Source: Ianthella basta
Taxonomy: Eukaryota > Porifera > Demospongiae > Verongiida > Ianthellidae
DNA length: 64,000 nucleotides
NCBI GenBank assembly: GCA_964019415.1
Contig: OZ025868.1
Span: forward strand, 13,317,123-13,381,122
Direction of reading: 5' to 3'
Below are positions 37,073-61,250 of this stretch, piece by piece. The position numbers and the translations under genes are program-made. The notes under the pieces are model-generated. The model had not been told where the DNA came from, made no database searches, and saw only the letters and a program-made list of their open reading frames with translations. Each line of letters begins with the position of its first letter. Position 1 is the first letter of the stretch.

Positions 37073-38302
37073 GCTAATGGCATTATGCTGAAGTGTGGTA
37101 ATTTAATTACTGTGTCAGGGCAACCTACGTACTATAGAACAGTGCGCACAAAACTTACCCTGAAACAGGACCATAGGTGGTGAGGATATGATCACCAAAG
37201 GCACGAAAATCATACTGCAATAGTAGCAAGAACACATTTTCAGTATATCACATTAATTGGGAAGCTCCATGATAAAGAAAACAGTGTGAGCAAGGCTCAT
37301 ACTTGTATTTAACATTGTACTGTACTCTTTAATTACAGAGCATACCTTGACCACTGTTATACATTCGTCAAACACTCTCCACTATATACCCTCCCCCCCC
37401 CCCCCACACACACACACAACACTACAATTGCATAATATAAATACAAGCATAGTGACGCACACACACACACACACACACGCATACACACACACAGACACTC
37501 TAAGAAAGACAGCTACAAACCAACTTTAAACTGTCTAAACAGATCCAGGTTCCCCATAAACGGTTTGGGTTTGGGACCTGCTATTCCAACATCTTTGAAA
37601 AACTGAAGAGGCTTGTGGACATATCTGCAGATACAGGAAATCCACTCACAGCAAATGATATACAAAGTAGCCTCTAGCTAATGTACTACAACCAGTGCAC
37701 ACAATATACAGACTGGGTAAGTGCACATAAATTTACTGTAACTGTAATGCACAATTACATACAATATAACAATAGCACTTTCTCAGCCTGACGCGCAGAC
37801 AGTCCTGCTCAAAGGCTGCTCAGGTACAGTATCACTGAATGACCTATACAGTCATCAAGATACAAAGATTCAAGGTGCAATGAAAGATCACTGGGGTTGT
37901 TCAAAATGCTGTGAAAGTGAAGCCTTTGCATACAATGCAGCACTGATAATGGGCTATATTCGCGATCACATGCTTGCTCAAGCACACGCACACCACACAC
38001 ACGCGCACGCACGAATTACCACCTCCATTATAGCCTTTAGTTGACGAAATACATATCATGATATCATGTATAAGTAAGTGAAACATATACACTGGGTGGA
38101 TTGTGTCTAGCTATAGCTACACCATGTTTTGCCCTACTCTAGATCTCTCCATTAGAAATGTCCCCTCACCTGTAGTAGACGCTCGCCAGGCATAGAAGAA
38201 CTAAAAGTCCCACTAGTACAGGGGTAGTCAGTGACTTGGAGAGAAAGTCCATTGCTCCCAAAGGCCAAAATAATATAATAGACTGCTCGCTTGGGTGAGG
38301 AG

Positions 38303-38308
38303 TATATA
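38303..38308 (-). promoter_or_regulatory. candidate TATA box of P450-3
   Basis: The minus strand reads GCTATATACTCC about 50 bases upstream of the ATG at 38252, with CCAAT on the plus strand right behind it (38310-38314). The spacing to the ATG matches that of the TATA box of P450-5. Confidence 0.5.
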
Positions 38309-38380
38309 GCCAATGACCTTAGGTATCCCCTATGACGCCATATAGGTGAATAGCTAGGGAGGATGTGTACTCTTTACATT

Positions 38381-38816
38381 AGTCTGGCTCGCTAGACCGT
38401 ACGCGCGAGGAGGTCAGAGCGGTCCGTATATAGACGCACGAGGTAACCCCTTACCTCGTGCCCCTACTAACGGTCTAACCTAATAGCGATTAATTAGCAC
38501 CTTCCATCGGTGCAAAAGTATACTTGCGATGCACAGACAACAAGTGAAGCAAAGAATTGCCATGCAGCGAGGGACTCGTTTCGGGCGTCATTTGAATTAT
38601 TTCGCGCTAGCAAACGTAAGGCAAGGAACCATGGTGAGTAAGGCCGCGGGTCATTGTCTGAGGGATCATTCGGTGCAAATGCATCTGAATGTCGAAAGAT
38701 GCTAACTAATCGCTTTTGCTGCTAGAACGCGCGGCGCCGCTCCCCGGGGCCCTCCTAGCTCTGCCCTGGCCTGATGCGCTTAGCATAAGTACTAGAATGA
38801 TCTAGCGAGCCAGATC
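38381..38816. mobile_element. 436-bp GC-rich element with inverted ends upstream of P450-3
   Basis: TCTGGCTCGCTAGA (38383-38396) and TCTAGCGAGCCAGA (38801-38814) are exact inverted ends. Inside is a hairpin, CACGAGGTAA/TTACCTCGTG around CCCC (38438-38461). On the plus strand GAACCATG is followed at once by GTGAGTAAG, a good donor directly after a start codon, and TTTTGCTGCTAG forms an acceptor near 38726; the frame after it closes within a dozen codons. Composition is unlike the spacer around it. Confidence 0.6.
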
Positions 38817-38846
38817 ATCCTTAGGCTTAGCTACATGACCCATTGC

Positions 38847-39345
38847 TCGATCACTTTGGCACCCGTCTTCAATGGGATTGCACAAAGGAAGCGCCAGATT
38901 GTCCTATCATGCTGTGGTATAATTGCATACAACATTACAGATCGGTCGACCCTGTTATGATACTGATGACAGCTTTGTACAAGTTTGCAAGTGAGGGATA
39001 GAGATGAGCATGCATGATAACGCGATCAGTCAGCTAGCTACCTATAGCTAGATCTATAATAGCTATAGCTATAGGCAGGGATGCGTACAAGAAGAGAAAT
39101 GCTATGGCTCATCTAATGTAAGATATAGATAGGCTGCTCACTTTGGCACCATCATAAATGGAGTTGGGCAAAAGAAGTGCCCGATTATGCAATCTTTCAG
39201 CTGTGGAATTATGAGCATACCTTATGCATACAAATTACTGTAACAGATCGGTTGACCTTGTCATGATATTGATGACAGCTCTAGCTAAATGTTTGCGGTG
39301 AGGGATATAGAGAAAAGCATGCGTGTATGAGCAGTTAGCTATAGC
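38847..39345. repeat. tandem duplication, period about 290 bp
   Basis: About 200 bases starting CACTTTGGCACC at 38853 and again at 39140 share AGATCGGT(C/T)GACC, GATGACAGCT and GTGAGGGATA. They resemble the block found downstream of the other P450 copies, for example at 51.72 and 60.22 kb, so this spacer seems to be an extra copy of 3' flanking DNA. Confidence 0.6.
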
Positions 39346-39453
39346 TATAATACATTGGCAGAAAATGTGTACAAAAAGGTGAAATGTTATGTTGTTCATC
39401 AGCTGCAAGATATTGATATAGCTAATAGTCTAATACAGCACAAGTCAGTAGGA

Positions 39454-48057
<8,604 letters not shown>

Positions 48058-48120
48058 TGCTTTCGAAGTCACAAGTGTTGACTGTACTACGCGAGACTAT
48101 GGATAGCATGCCCTGGCACC

Positions 48121-48130
48121 ATCTTTTATG
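48121..48130 (-). promoter_or_regulatory. interrupted TATA box of P450-4
   Basis: P450-5 reads TATAAAAAGATGGTGCC 50-60 bases before its ATG. Here the same context reads CATAAAAGATGGTGCC, because a transposon end (GGAGTCCA) now replaces the upstream half. The TA target duplication is the TA of the box. Confidence 0.65.
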
Positions 48131-48306
48131 GACTCCTTGCCGCTATTACGCAATAAATATATATATTGCGCAAGCTCATCTGTGGTAGGCAGAAAGCAGT
48201 GACTCGCGCACAGCTGGCATAGTTCTGGGAACAAGATTCGCTCGCTCGTCCTCAAGAAGAGTTCAAAACAGGCAGTTTCATCTGGATTCGCATCTTTCTT
48301 TTCTGT

Positions 48307-48516
48307 ATGGCAAGCAAAGATGATCTGGAAGACAGTTTGTTGGCGGCTGAAGACTGCAGTGACGCGGAACGGCAGTCTTTAACTCTTCGCCTGACGACTC
48401 GCAAAGTTCCCGAGCTACGTTGTCTAGCTAAGCGGCTATCGATTAAGCTGTCCCACGTCTCCAGGAAAGCCGACATCGTCGAAAGGATTGATGTGGCTTC
48501 CTGTGACAGCGCATGA
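48307..48516 (+). CDS. small SAP-domain protein or N-terminal remnant
   Basis: The 69-codon frame starts MASKDDLEDSLLAAEDCSD and ends with a helix-turn-helix pair of SAP type: RKVPELRCLAKRLSIKLSHV then SRKADIVERID. SAP motifs bind AT-rich DNA and RNA. The acidic N-terminus is likely disordered. The frame closes at 48516 right after the domain, so it is either a complete mini-protein or, more likely, the truncated N-terminus of the transposon's second protein. GAAGACCAGA-GCA-TCTGGTC followed by GAAACGTCGG forms a hairpin at 48574-48605, downstream. Confidence 0.5.
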   Translation: MASKDDLEDSLLAAEDCSDAERQSLTLRLTTRKVPELRCLAKRLSIKLSHVSRKADIVERIDVASCDSA

Positions 48517-48649
48517 TGAGATGCTAGGCTATAAATATGATCAGTGCTCGCGCTGGCATATCTTCGCTCTAAAGAAGACCAGAGCATCTGGTCGAAACGT
48601 CGGCAAGGTTTTTCAACCCTGTTGTAAAGCTGGTATTAGAGAACCAACC

Positions 48650-49440
48650 CTTTCTGATGCCTGAGCCAGCTGAGAAGCCCTCACTTCATGATCATTCTCA
48701 TCTTCCAGTTTGGCCACCTTCGCTTCTAGCTGTACACAGCGGGCTTGCAAGTCTTCATAGCTACCACTTGCTAAAGGATCTGTTTGGCAACCTGGAGGGG
48801 GGGGGGGGGGGGGGGGGGGGGTATGAATAAATCGGGATTATGCTTGCTTCATTTACATGCACAATGAATCATACATTAATAAGCAGCAAGCAAAGACACA
48901 CAAATATCTAACCTGTGCTTTCCAACTGAAGAGATGGCAGGCTGACACTATCCCCATTCAGTTTAGCTAGCTTGGTTGGAGGTTCCCAGATGGACTCGCT
49001 GTCAGCACAAGGATAAGAATGTTCAATGGAGACGATTCTTCTAAGGGCAGAGATGCTGGCGACTTCTGCTGCTTTTTCTTCGAACTGATGACGTTTGCGA
49101 TCCTCTCGAACTGAAAGGCGTTCAACTCGGCTGACAGATTGCTGTTGCTGTACTGGCCCCTTCCGTGATTACTTCTCCCGTCATATTCAACGTAGGAACA
49201 TACCCAGGGTGTGTTGGGTTGTCGTTCTTCTCTCCAGAGACGAAATGGAGAGAGCAAACTCTATCTCCAGCGGACGGTTGCCGCGCGGAGCCGTCAATGT
49301 TCACCCTTCGAACTGCAGCTATCCATCTTTGCCTTCGACTGCTGTCCTTCGGAAATCGATAAAAGCGGTATGGCGCATCCTTACAGTGACGATTGGTGCA
49401 GCCAACAACACAACGAGGCGTCGGCGTGGTAAAACGGTCG
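48650..49440 (-). pseudogene. THAP-domain transposase-like gene, decayed
   Basis: On the minus strand from about 49425, the frame reads PRCVVGCTNRHCKDAPYRFY, then FPKD, RWIAAVRR, DRVCSLHFVSGEK and GYVPTLN: a full C2CH zinc-binding THAP domain. The codon where Met should be (before PRC) is ACG, and no in-frame ATG lies upstream. After the domain the frame ends at TGA (49122); a shift of one base leads to a long open stretch (RVERLSVREDRKRHQFEEKA) to a donor near 48914. A further exon (about 48785-48660) begins CQTDPLASGSYEDLQARC and continues as a coiled coil, a layout typical of THAP transposases. The catalytic part is missing. Confidence 0.7.
48797..48821 (+). repeat. run of 25 G
   Basis: A single uninterrupted G tract in an intron of the THAP gene. 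It can form a G-quadruplex and is prone to length error in sequencing. Confidence 0.95.
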
Positions 49441-49573
49441 ACTGAACGGCGTGCGCGGCTGCTGATTCCTTCGCCTGTAGATTGGTTCAGCGGGTCTCTT
49501 GCCTACCACTCGATAATATGAATACCTGGGCGTTACGGTTACCTAGGCAACGGAGCTAGCGGCAAGGAGTCCA

Positions 49574-50900
49574 TACCATAGGCTACTTATTGCGTAACAT
49601 TGCTGAGTCATAAATCTTCGTGACATGGCCAAATATGGCCATACTGCGAAGACCGCGCTTCGTGTACACGTGTTCTATGCCATAATTAGTTCAGTAAACA
49701 ACGTGAATTGCACTAGCTATAGCTAGCCACGTAACATTGCTGAGTCATAAATATTCGAGATCAAGGCCAAATATGGACATATTGCGCAGACGTGTACGTA
49801 CCGCGGAGACCTTCCGTGTAGCTACACATGTTCTACGTACTAAATCCATAATTATAGCTACAGTTAGACACAATGCAGGGATTTAAGGTTTGAATGTACT
49901 GTTATGAAGAAACGAGTTGCAACTGCAGGCAACTATCTATCTAGATATATTTATGGGACAAAATATAGGCACACATTGAATGAGGCAATTAGATATGCAT
50001 CAGTATTAAATGAAAACACATGGCAAGAGATGTAATTTATGCTTTCTGTTAACATGCAGATGTTAACATTGTTAGAGTTATCTAGCAGCTGAGTTGTGTG
50101 CACATCTGCACGTGTGCAGGCTGCTATGTCGAGTGCATTCGTTACACAATTGATTTGCTATAGATCGACCGATTTAAATTGGGTATATTCATGGAAGGTA
50201 TAATATGGTACGTAGCTATGCTATGGGTATAATAGCTAACAGTTATATTACATGCAAGCTAAAAGAAGCTATATAGCTACATAATTAGAGTAGTCTTATA
50301 TAGTGCAAATTAACAGAGTTGCTTCCAGACTACTAGTGGCTATGCTATACTTAATCATTGACAATAATAATTGTTGATGAATCAGAATCCAGAACCATGC
50401 AGAAGTGGAGCAGGTACGTACAATATAGCTAAAATAGCATAGGCTCAATTACAAGCTAGGATCAAACTATATAATTATATATTATAGCTCTAATCAACCT
50501 GTAGTATGCTATTTTACCAAAGTGGGATGTTGCATGCACGTGATTGCAAGCACATGCAAGAATCTTCTCAATTAGATATATATCATGTATTATATGAAAC
50601 ATTCATTAAAGCATTATTATTATTATTATAGCTTGTGCAAGCAGATTACAGCTAAAAATATGCAGGCATTATGTATTGACAATTAACCTCTTAAGGACTG
50701 ATAGCCAATATTTTGGCTTAACTGATGCATGCATTCAAATTTCCATTGACAGCTAAATAAAGTATACACTGTCAGGTGGTCAATACTGCTTTCAGCTAGG
50801 CATGTGAAGAGAAGGAACCATGTATATGAGTGTGTGCAGCTAGCTACAGTTATCTGTGGCTACTGAGACTGTCCAGAATAAAATTCCATGATACAGTTTG
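49574..50900. repeat. upstream duplication, copy next to P450-4
   Basis: This segment is matched at 58488-59720 upstream of P450-5: both have CTTATTGCG with TTGCTGAGTCAT, CCAAATATGG-CATA, CATCTAGCAGCTGAG or its close variant, TTTCAGCTAGGCATG and CATGTATATGAGTGTGTGCAG. It shows that the duplicated unit included the spacer as well as the gene. No coding sequence is seen in it. Confidence 0.75.
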
Positions 50901-50950
50901 TTAGTTGCAAGACTTAGTCTTTCCTACAGCACACTATCTGCAGACTCTGC

Positions 50951-51024
50951 TGGGACTCATACTTCACAAACACCCCATGCTTGGTCCTCACAGTAGAACT
51001 AGTGACCTAAGCTTCAAAGGAACC
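50951..51024 (-). pseudogene. orphan P450 exon 13 relic
   Basis: The minus strand starts GAAG/GTTCCTTTGAAGC and ends GGGGTGTTTGTGAAGTATGAG, the exon 13 pattern (VPLE ... GVFVKYE). The middle is frame-shifted and contains TGA. It is followed on its downstream side by spacer and not by the standard 3' block, and no exon 12 is near. Confidence 0.65.
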
Positions 51025-51039
51025 TTCAGTGCAGATGAC

Positions 51040-51757
51040 AGAAGAAAAGGTAAAACTTTAGTCGCTTTAATTCATAGAATTCTGGCGTTGTGACTATGCA
51101 TCGATCAATGAATATGCTATATGCATCGATCAATGAATATGCTAGATTCTCTATAGCTATGTATCCGAAAATTCAAATGCTGCAGTAAATCCTGAATAGA
51201 GGTGACATATGTACTTATGCATACAGCTATTTCATGGACACACACGCGTGTCCATACTTTCTGCCAAGATAGTTTTTATACATAATTATTGGCTACAGTT
51301 CTGGCACACACTTGATCAGCTGTCCTACATAATATTATAATGCTACAGACATGGCAACCCATAGCATTAACACTTAATTTATTAATTTAGTATGCAGAGC
51401 TAATGGATTCGTGCATGATTACTACATAGTCCTGTTTGACATCTCCACTCATGCAAACACAATCATAAGAAATTATAATTACATAGAACAGCGCATTTTC
51501 ATCTAGTCTAGCCACTAATCCCTACACCGCCATTGCGTGCGGGCCAGGTTCTGCAGCTGACCCTGCATAAGGCGACAAAGCGTATAGGGGCTATAAAGCA
51601 GCTAGACTAATTCTCATCATGTTTCCAGTATGTGTCATTGGTGATTATATCTCACCAACTTTACAACCCAATACCTTACTGAATTCAAAGTGATTGAGTG
51701 CACAGCGCAGTCAAATGGGACAAAGTTATTATACTGATGACAGCTAAGTACACAGGT
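51040..51757. repeat. spacer shared with 59.75-60.26 kb
   Basis: The words CATAATTATTGGCTACAGTT, GCGTGCGGGCCAGGTTCTGC and TATACTGATGACAGCTAAGT occur here and in the P450-6 downstream spacer. It is non-coding duplicated DNA; the last 50 bases belong to the block that follows P450 genes. Confidence 0.65.
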
Positions 51758-51770
51758 TTGCAGGTGAGGG

Positions 51771-52413
51771 GGGTTGTGACGTCATCAAGATGGCAGCTTA
51801 GAGACCACGTGGTGTCAGAGGGCGCTCACCCAAGCAGACATCAGCATGGAAGTGGCACACTTTTTCACTGCTCGACGACCTTTCCAACTAGAACAGAACC
51901 CACAGTAACAATGCTGAGGTTCCTCGTCAGCAGCGAGTACCACTTCCGAACGACGCAGACCATCGAGCATCTCTGGGGACTACACAATTGTCTTCTATGG
52001 GCCGCCACGCCAAACATCCAACCATCCTCCTCATAGAAGGCTCTCCTAACTTCTCCACAGCCATTGGCAAACCGCGCGATGTTTCTGCGGTGGCATCAGC
52101 TGCGGCGGCTACGTGTGGGCAGTGGAGACACGTACTGTGTAGACACCTTCAATCGCGTGCCACAGTGAAAGAGATCCTGGCTCAGGTGGGTGACGCCCCT
52201 GAGTGTCGCACAGCTTCATCAGTGCCAGTCGAGAGTGGTTAGAAAGCAGAAAGAAAGAGTAACCACCAACAGGCCAATTGGAAAACGAATCATTTTAGCT
52301 AGCTACTGATAGGCCAGTATCCATCTGGAACTCTTTCATTAACTTGCACACATTTTAGCTTCTTACTTTCTAGCTCCGGTGCTGTAATAGGCCGATTCAT
52401 GTATGTATGTATG
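51771..52413 (+). mobile_element. 643-bp retroposon with 13-bp target duplication
   Basis: TTGCAGGTGAGGG occurs exactly at 51758-51770 and at 52414-52426, and the right side then continues as the standard P450 downstream block. The inserted DNA ends in a (TGTA)n-type tail (52397-52413). Its start holds GTGACGTCATC (CRE-type) and AAGATGGCAGC (YY1-type) within 30 bases. Plus-strand frames in the body (for example a short one from 51911, MLRFLVSSEY) are not recognised. The structure fits a SINE-like or processed insertion made by a LINE. Confidence 0.65.
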
Positions 52414-52548
52414 TTGCAGGTGAGGGAAAGAGATAAGGAGCACGAGCAGTTAGCTAGCTACAATACACAGAGTCTGAGTACAGAAATTGCAATGTTACAG
52501 TTTGTCAGCTACAAGATTTTGATATACTACAGGACAAAATCAGTGGGA

Positions 52549-58426
<5,878 letters not shown>

Positions 58427-58480
58427 TGCTTCCGAAGTCACAAGTGTTGGTCTACAATAGCTGCACGTCTGGCACCATCT

Positions 58481-58487
58481 TTTTATA
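58481..58487 (-). promoter_or_regulatory. TATA box of P450-5
   Basis: The minus strand reads AGTATAAAAAGATGG, 55-61 bases upstream of the ATG at 58426, a distance that allows a short 5' untranslated region. The same context is found, interrupted, at P450-4. Confidence 0.65.
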
Positions 58488-59720
58488 CTAGCCACTTATT
58501 GCGCAATAATATTGCTGAGTCATCAATTCGAGATCAATGCCAAATATGGCCATACTGCGGAGACCGCTACTCGTACACATGTTCTGCGTAATATAATTTT
58601 ACAGACACAGTATAGGAATTGTAAGGTTTGAATGTACTTTTATGGAAACGCAAGTCACAATTGCAGGCCTCCATCTAGGGAGTACTTCCATATAGGACAA
58701 CATATTGGCACACACACACGAGTAATTATGTATCAGTAATGAAAACACATGGTAAGATAAGTAATTTGTGATTTCTGTTAGCATGCTGTTGTTGGAGTCA
58801 TCTAGCAGCTGAGCTTCACATCTGCACGTGTGTAGGCTGCTAGGTCGAGTGCATTGATGTGCACAATCCATCTGCTCGGTCAATGTCCAGTTGCTACCAG
58901 ACTACTGGGGACTATGCTATATATTATATCAATATTAATATTAGAAAATCGGAACCATGCAGATGTGAAGCACACAAGTACAGTATAATTATATATAGCT
59001 AAAATAATATAGGCTTGAGTGCACTGATGTGCACAATCCATCTGCTTGGTCATTGACCGGAAGAATAGGGTGTATCCGCAGGACGTATGATAGCTATAAC
59101 AGCTACCAGTTATACGCATGCATGCTAAAAGAAGCCACATAATTAAGAGTAGCCTGCACAAATTCATTTCAGTTGCTACTAGGGACTATGCTATATATTA
59201 TATCAATATTAAAAGAAATCGGAACCATACAGAGGTGAAGCACACAAGTACAGTATCATTATGTATAGCTAAAATAATATAGGCTCAAGCTAGGCTAAAA
59301 CTATAATAGCTCCAATCGGCCTGCAGCGCAGTGATAGCTGGCCATTGTGCCAAAGTGGGATGTTTCATGATTGCAACATGTACATACCCAGCATCCCATA
59401 GCATCTTCTAATTAATTTTAGACATAATTATAATTACATATGAGCATTAATTAATTAAAAATAAAGTAGTAGTACATAATAATAGCTTGCACAAGCATAA
59501 TAAATTATATATATATTATTCCAACTAAATAGGTATAATGTTGACAACCTATTTGTGCATTCAAATATCAATTGACAGCTGACTAAAGTATACAGGTGGT
59601 CAATACTGCTTTCAGCTAGGCATGCGAAGAGAAGGAACCATGTATATGAGTGTGTGCAGCTAGCTACAGTTATCTGTGGCTAGTGAGACTGTCCAGAATA
59701 AAATTCCATGACACAGTTAG
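58488..59720. repeat. upstream duplication, copy next to P450-5
   Basis: Counterpart of 49574-50900. Inside this copy about 140 bases (GAGTGCATTGATGTGCACAATC ... CGGAACCATGCAG) are themselves repeated at 58846-58960 and 59017-59230. No gene is seen. Confidence 0.7.
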
Positions 59721-60277
59721 ATATAGGGCAATTAAAGGCTCGTCAAGTGCCCATGATTGCAGCCTACTTTCTGCCAAAATAGTTTTTATGCATAATAATT
59801 GGCTACAGTTGTCCTACATAATATTATATGCTACAGACATGGCAACCCATGGCATTAACACTTGATTCAACAATATTGATTTAGTATACAGAACTATAGC
59901 AGATTCAAGCATGATTTCTACCTAGTCCTGTTTGACATTTGCTGTGCTCTCCACTCATGCAAACACAATCATAAGAAATTATAATTATAGAACAGTGCAT
60001 TCATCTAGTCTAGCCACTAATCCCTACACTGTCATTGCGTGCGGGCCAGGTTCTGCAGCTGATCCTGCATTAGGCGACAATTATAGGGGCTATAAAGTGG
60101 CTAGACTAATTCTCATCATGCTTCCAGTGTCAAATGGTGATCATATCTCACCACCTTAACAACCCAATACCTTACCAAATTCGAAGTGATTGTGTGCACA
60201 GCGCAGTCAAATGGGACAAAAGTTATTATACTGATGACAGCTAAGTACACAGGTTTGCAGGTGAGGGAAAGAGATAA
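59721..60277. repeat. duplicated spacer downstream of P450-6
   Basis: Matches 51.25-51.77 kb; ends in the block GATGACAGCTAAGTACACAG and TTTGCAGGTGAGGGAAAGAG that lies downstream of the P450 genes. Non-coding. Confidence 0.65.
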
Positions 60278-60280
60278 CGC

Positions 60281-61129
60281 ATGTGAGTTATGGCTATGTA
60301 AACAATGCGGTTCCTGCGGGTGGCCAATTTTGACCTTCGTATTGTTTGCTTATATCACCTACAAGCGCAGCTATATCAGAGCAGGACAAATACTGCTGAA
60401 GAGACAAAGAACCCCTTTGTAACTCTGTGCATGACTTTTGTTAATAGAGCTCCATTACAGCAAGTTATATCGACGATAGCGAAGGCACTAAAATGGAGGT
60501 AAATGCCGTTGCCACATTGAAGGGAAAGTCTCAGATCAAAGAAAAGGGTATCATTCGATGCGCATTTGTGCTGTCTAACTTTTCCATGTGGGCAAAGTTG
60601 TCAAACCATTCCGCTGTGAAGCTATGATGAGAAAACTGCGGCTACTTGATGGTTAGAAATATCTAGGGTCATGTAACTCAAGATAGGAACCTTGCGCAGC
60701 ATTTGCCCACATGGACAAGCTAGAGAGTTCAGTTGACTAACCATTATTATCTTCATCCCACGAAAAAACCTTCTCGACGACTGTGGCACAGCCATTTAGT
60801 GGAAGCAATGGTGAAACAGCCTCTTTGGTAGGCATATCACGTGGAAAAATTGTGACTTCCTGCTGAAACGCCTCAATTCATTCGAGCAAGTCCTTGAAAC
60901 TGACCGCGTAACCTTCTTCACGCCGTGCAAGGATGCCTCGCTGCAATGAAAAACGCTTTTCTTTGTAACTGCTTCAGACAGGCAGGACGAATTCTGCATT
61001 TCTGTTCAATCTAGCTCTCAAATCACGTGCACATCACACACAGTCACATGTGTAGCCATGGTAACGTAGAAAAATGTGATTAACCACACGGTTCACCCTA
61101 TGTAAACTATGTTTGCCATAACCCACATT
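60281..61129. mobile_element. 849-bp insertion with short inverted ends
   Basis: ATGTGAGTTATGGC at the left and GCCATAACCCACAT at the right are inverted with one mismatch. The flanks, GAAAGAGATAA and GGAGCATAAGCAG, join to give the uninterrupted block seen at 52424-52445, so this is an insertion. Short frames inside, such as the minus-strand one at 60796-60999, are not recognised. Confidence 0.55.
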
Positions 61130-61250
61130 TGAAAGGAGCATAAGCAGTTAGCTAGCTACAATACGCCTAGTCTGTGTATAGAAATTGCTATGTTACAGTT
61201 TGTCAGCTACAAGATTTCGATATACTACATACAGGACAAAAGCAGTGGGA

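Larger units (their letters stand above)
48129..49573. mobile_element. 1445-bp DNA transposon derivative (ISL2EU-like) in the P450-4 promoter
   Basis: Exact 17-bp inverted ends TGGACTCCTTGCCGCTA lie at 48129-48145 and 49557-49573, flanked by TA on both sides. The homologous region of P450-5 (58481-58500) is uninterrupted. A SAP-domain frame reads rightward from the left end and a THAP-domain gene reads leftward from the right end. Known ISL2EU/IS4EU elements use a 2-bp TA-type target; from memory they code for a THAP-bearing transposase and a second, YqaJ-type nuclease. The layout fits an internally deleted relative. The superfamily call is inference. Confidence 0.7.
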
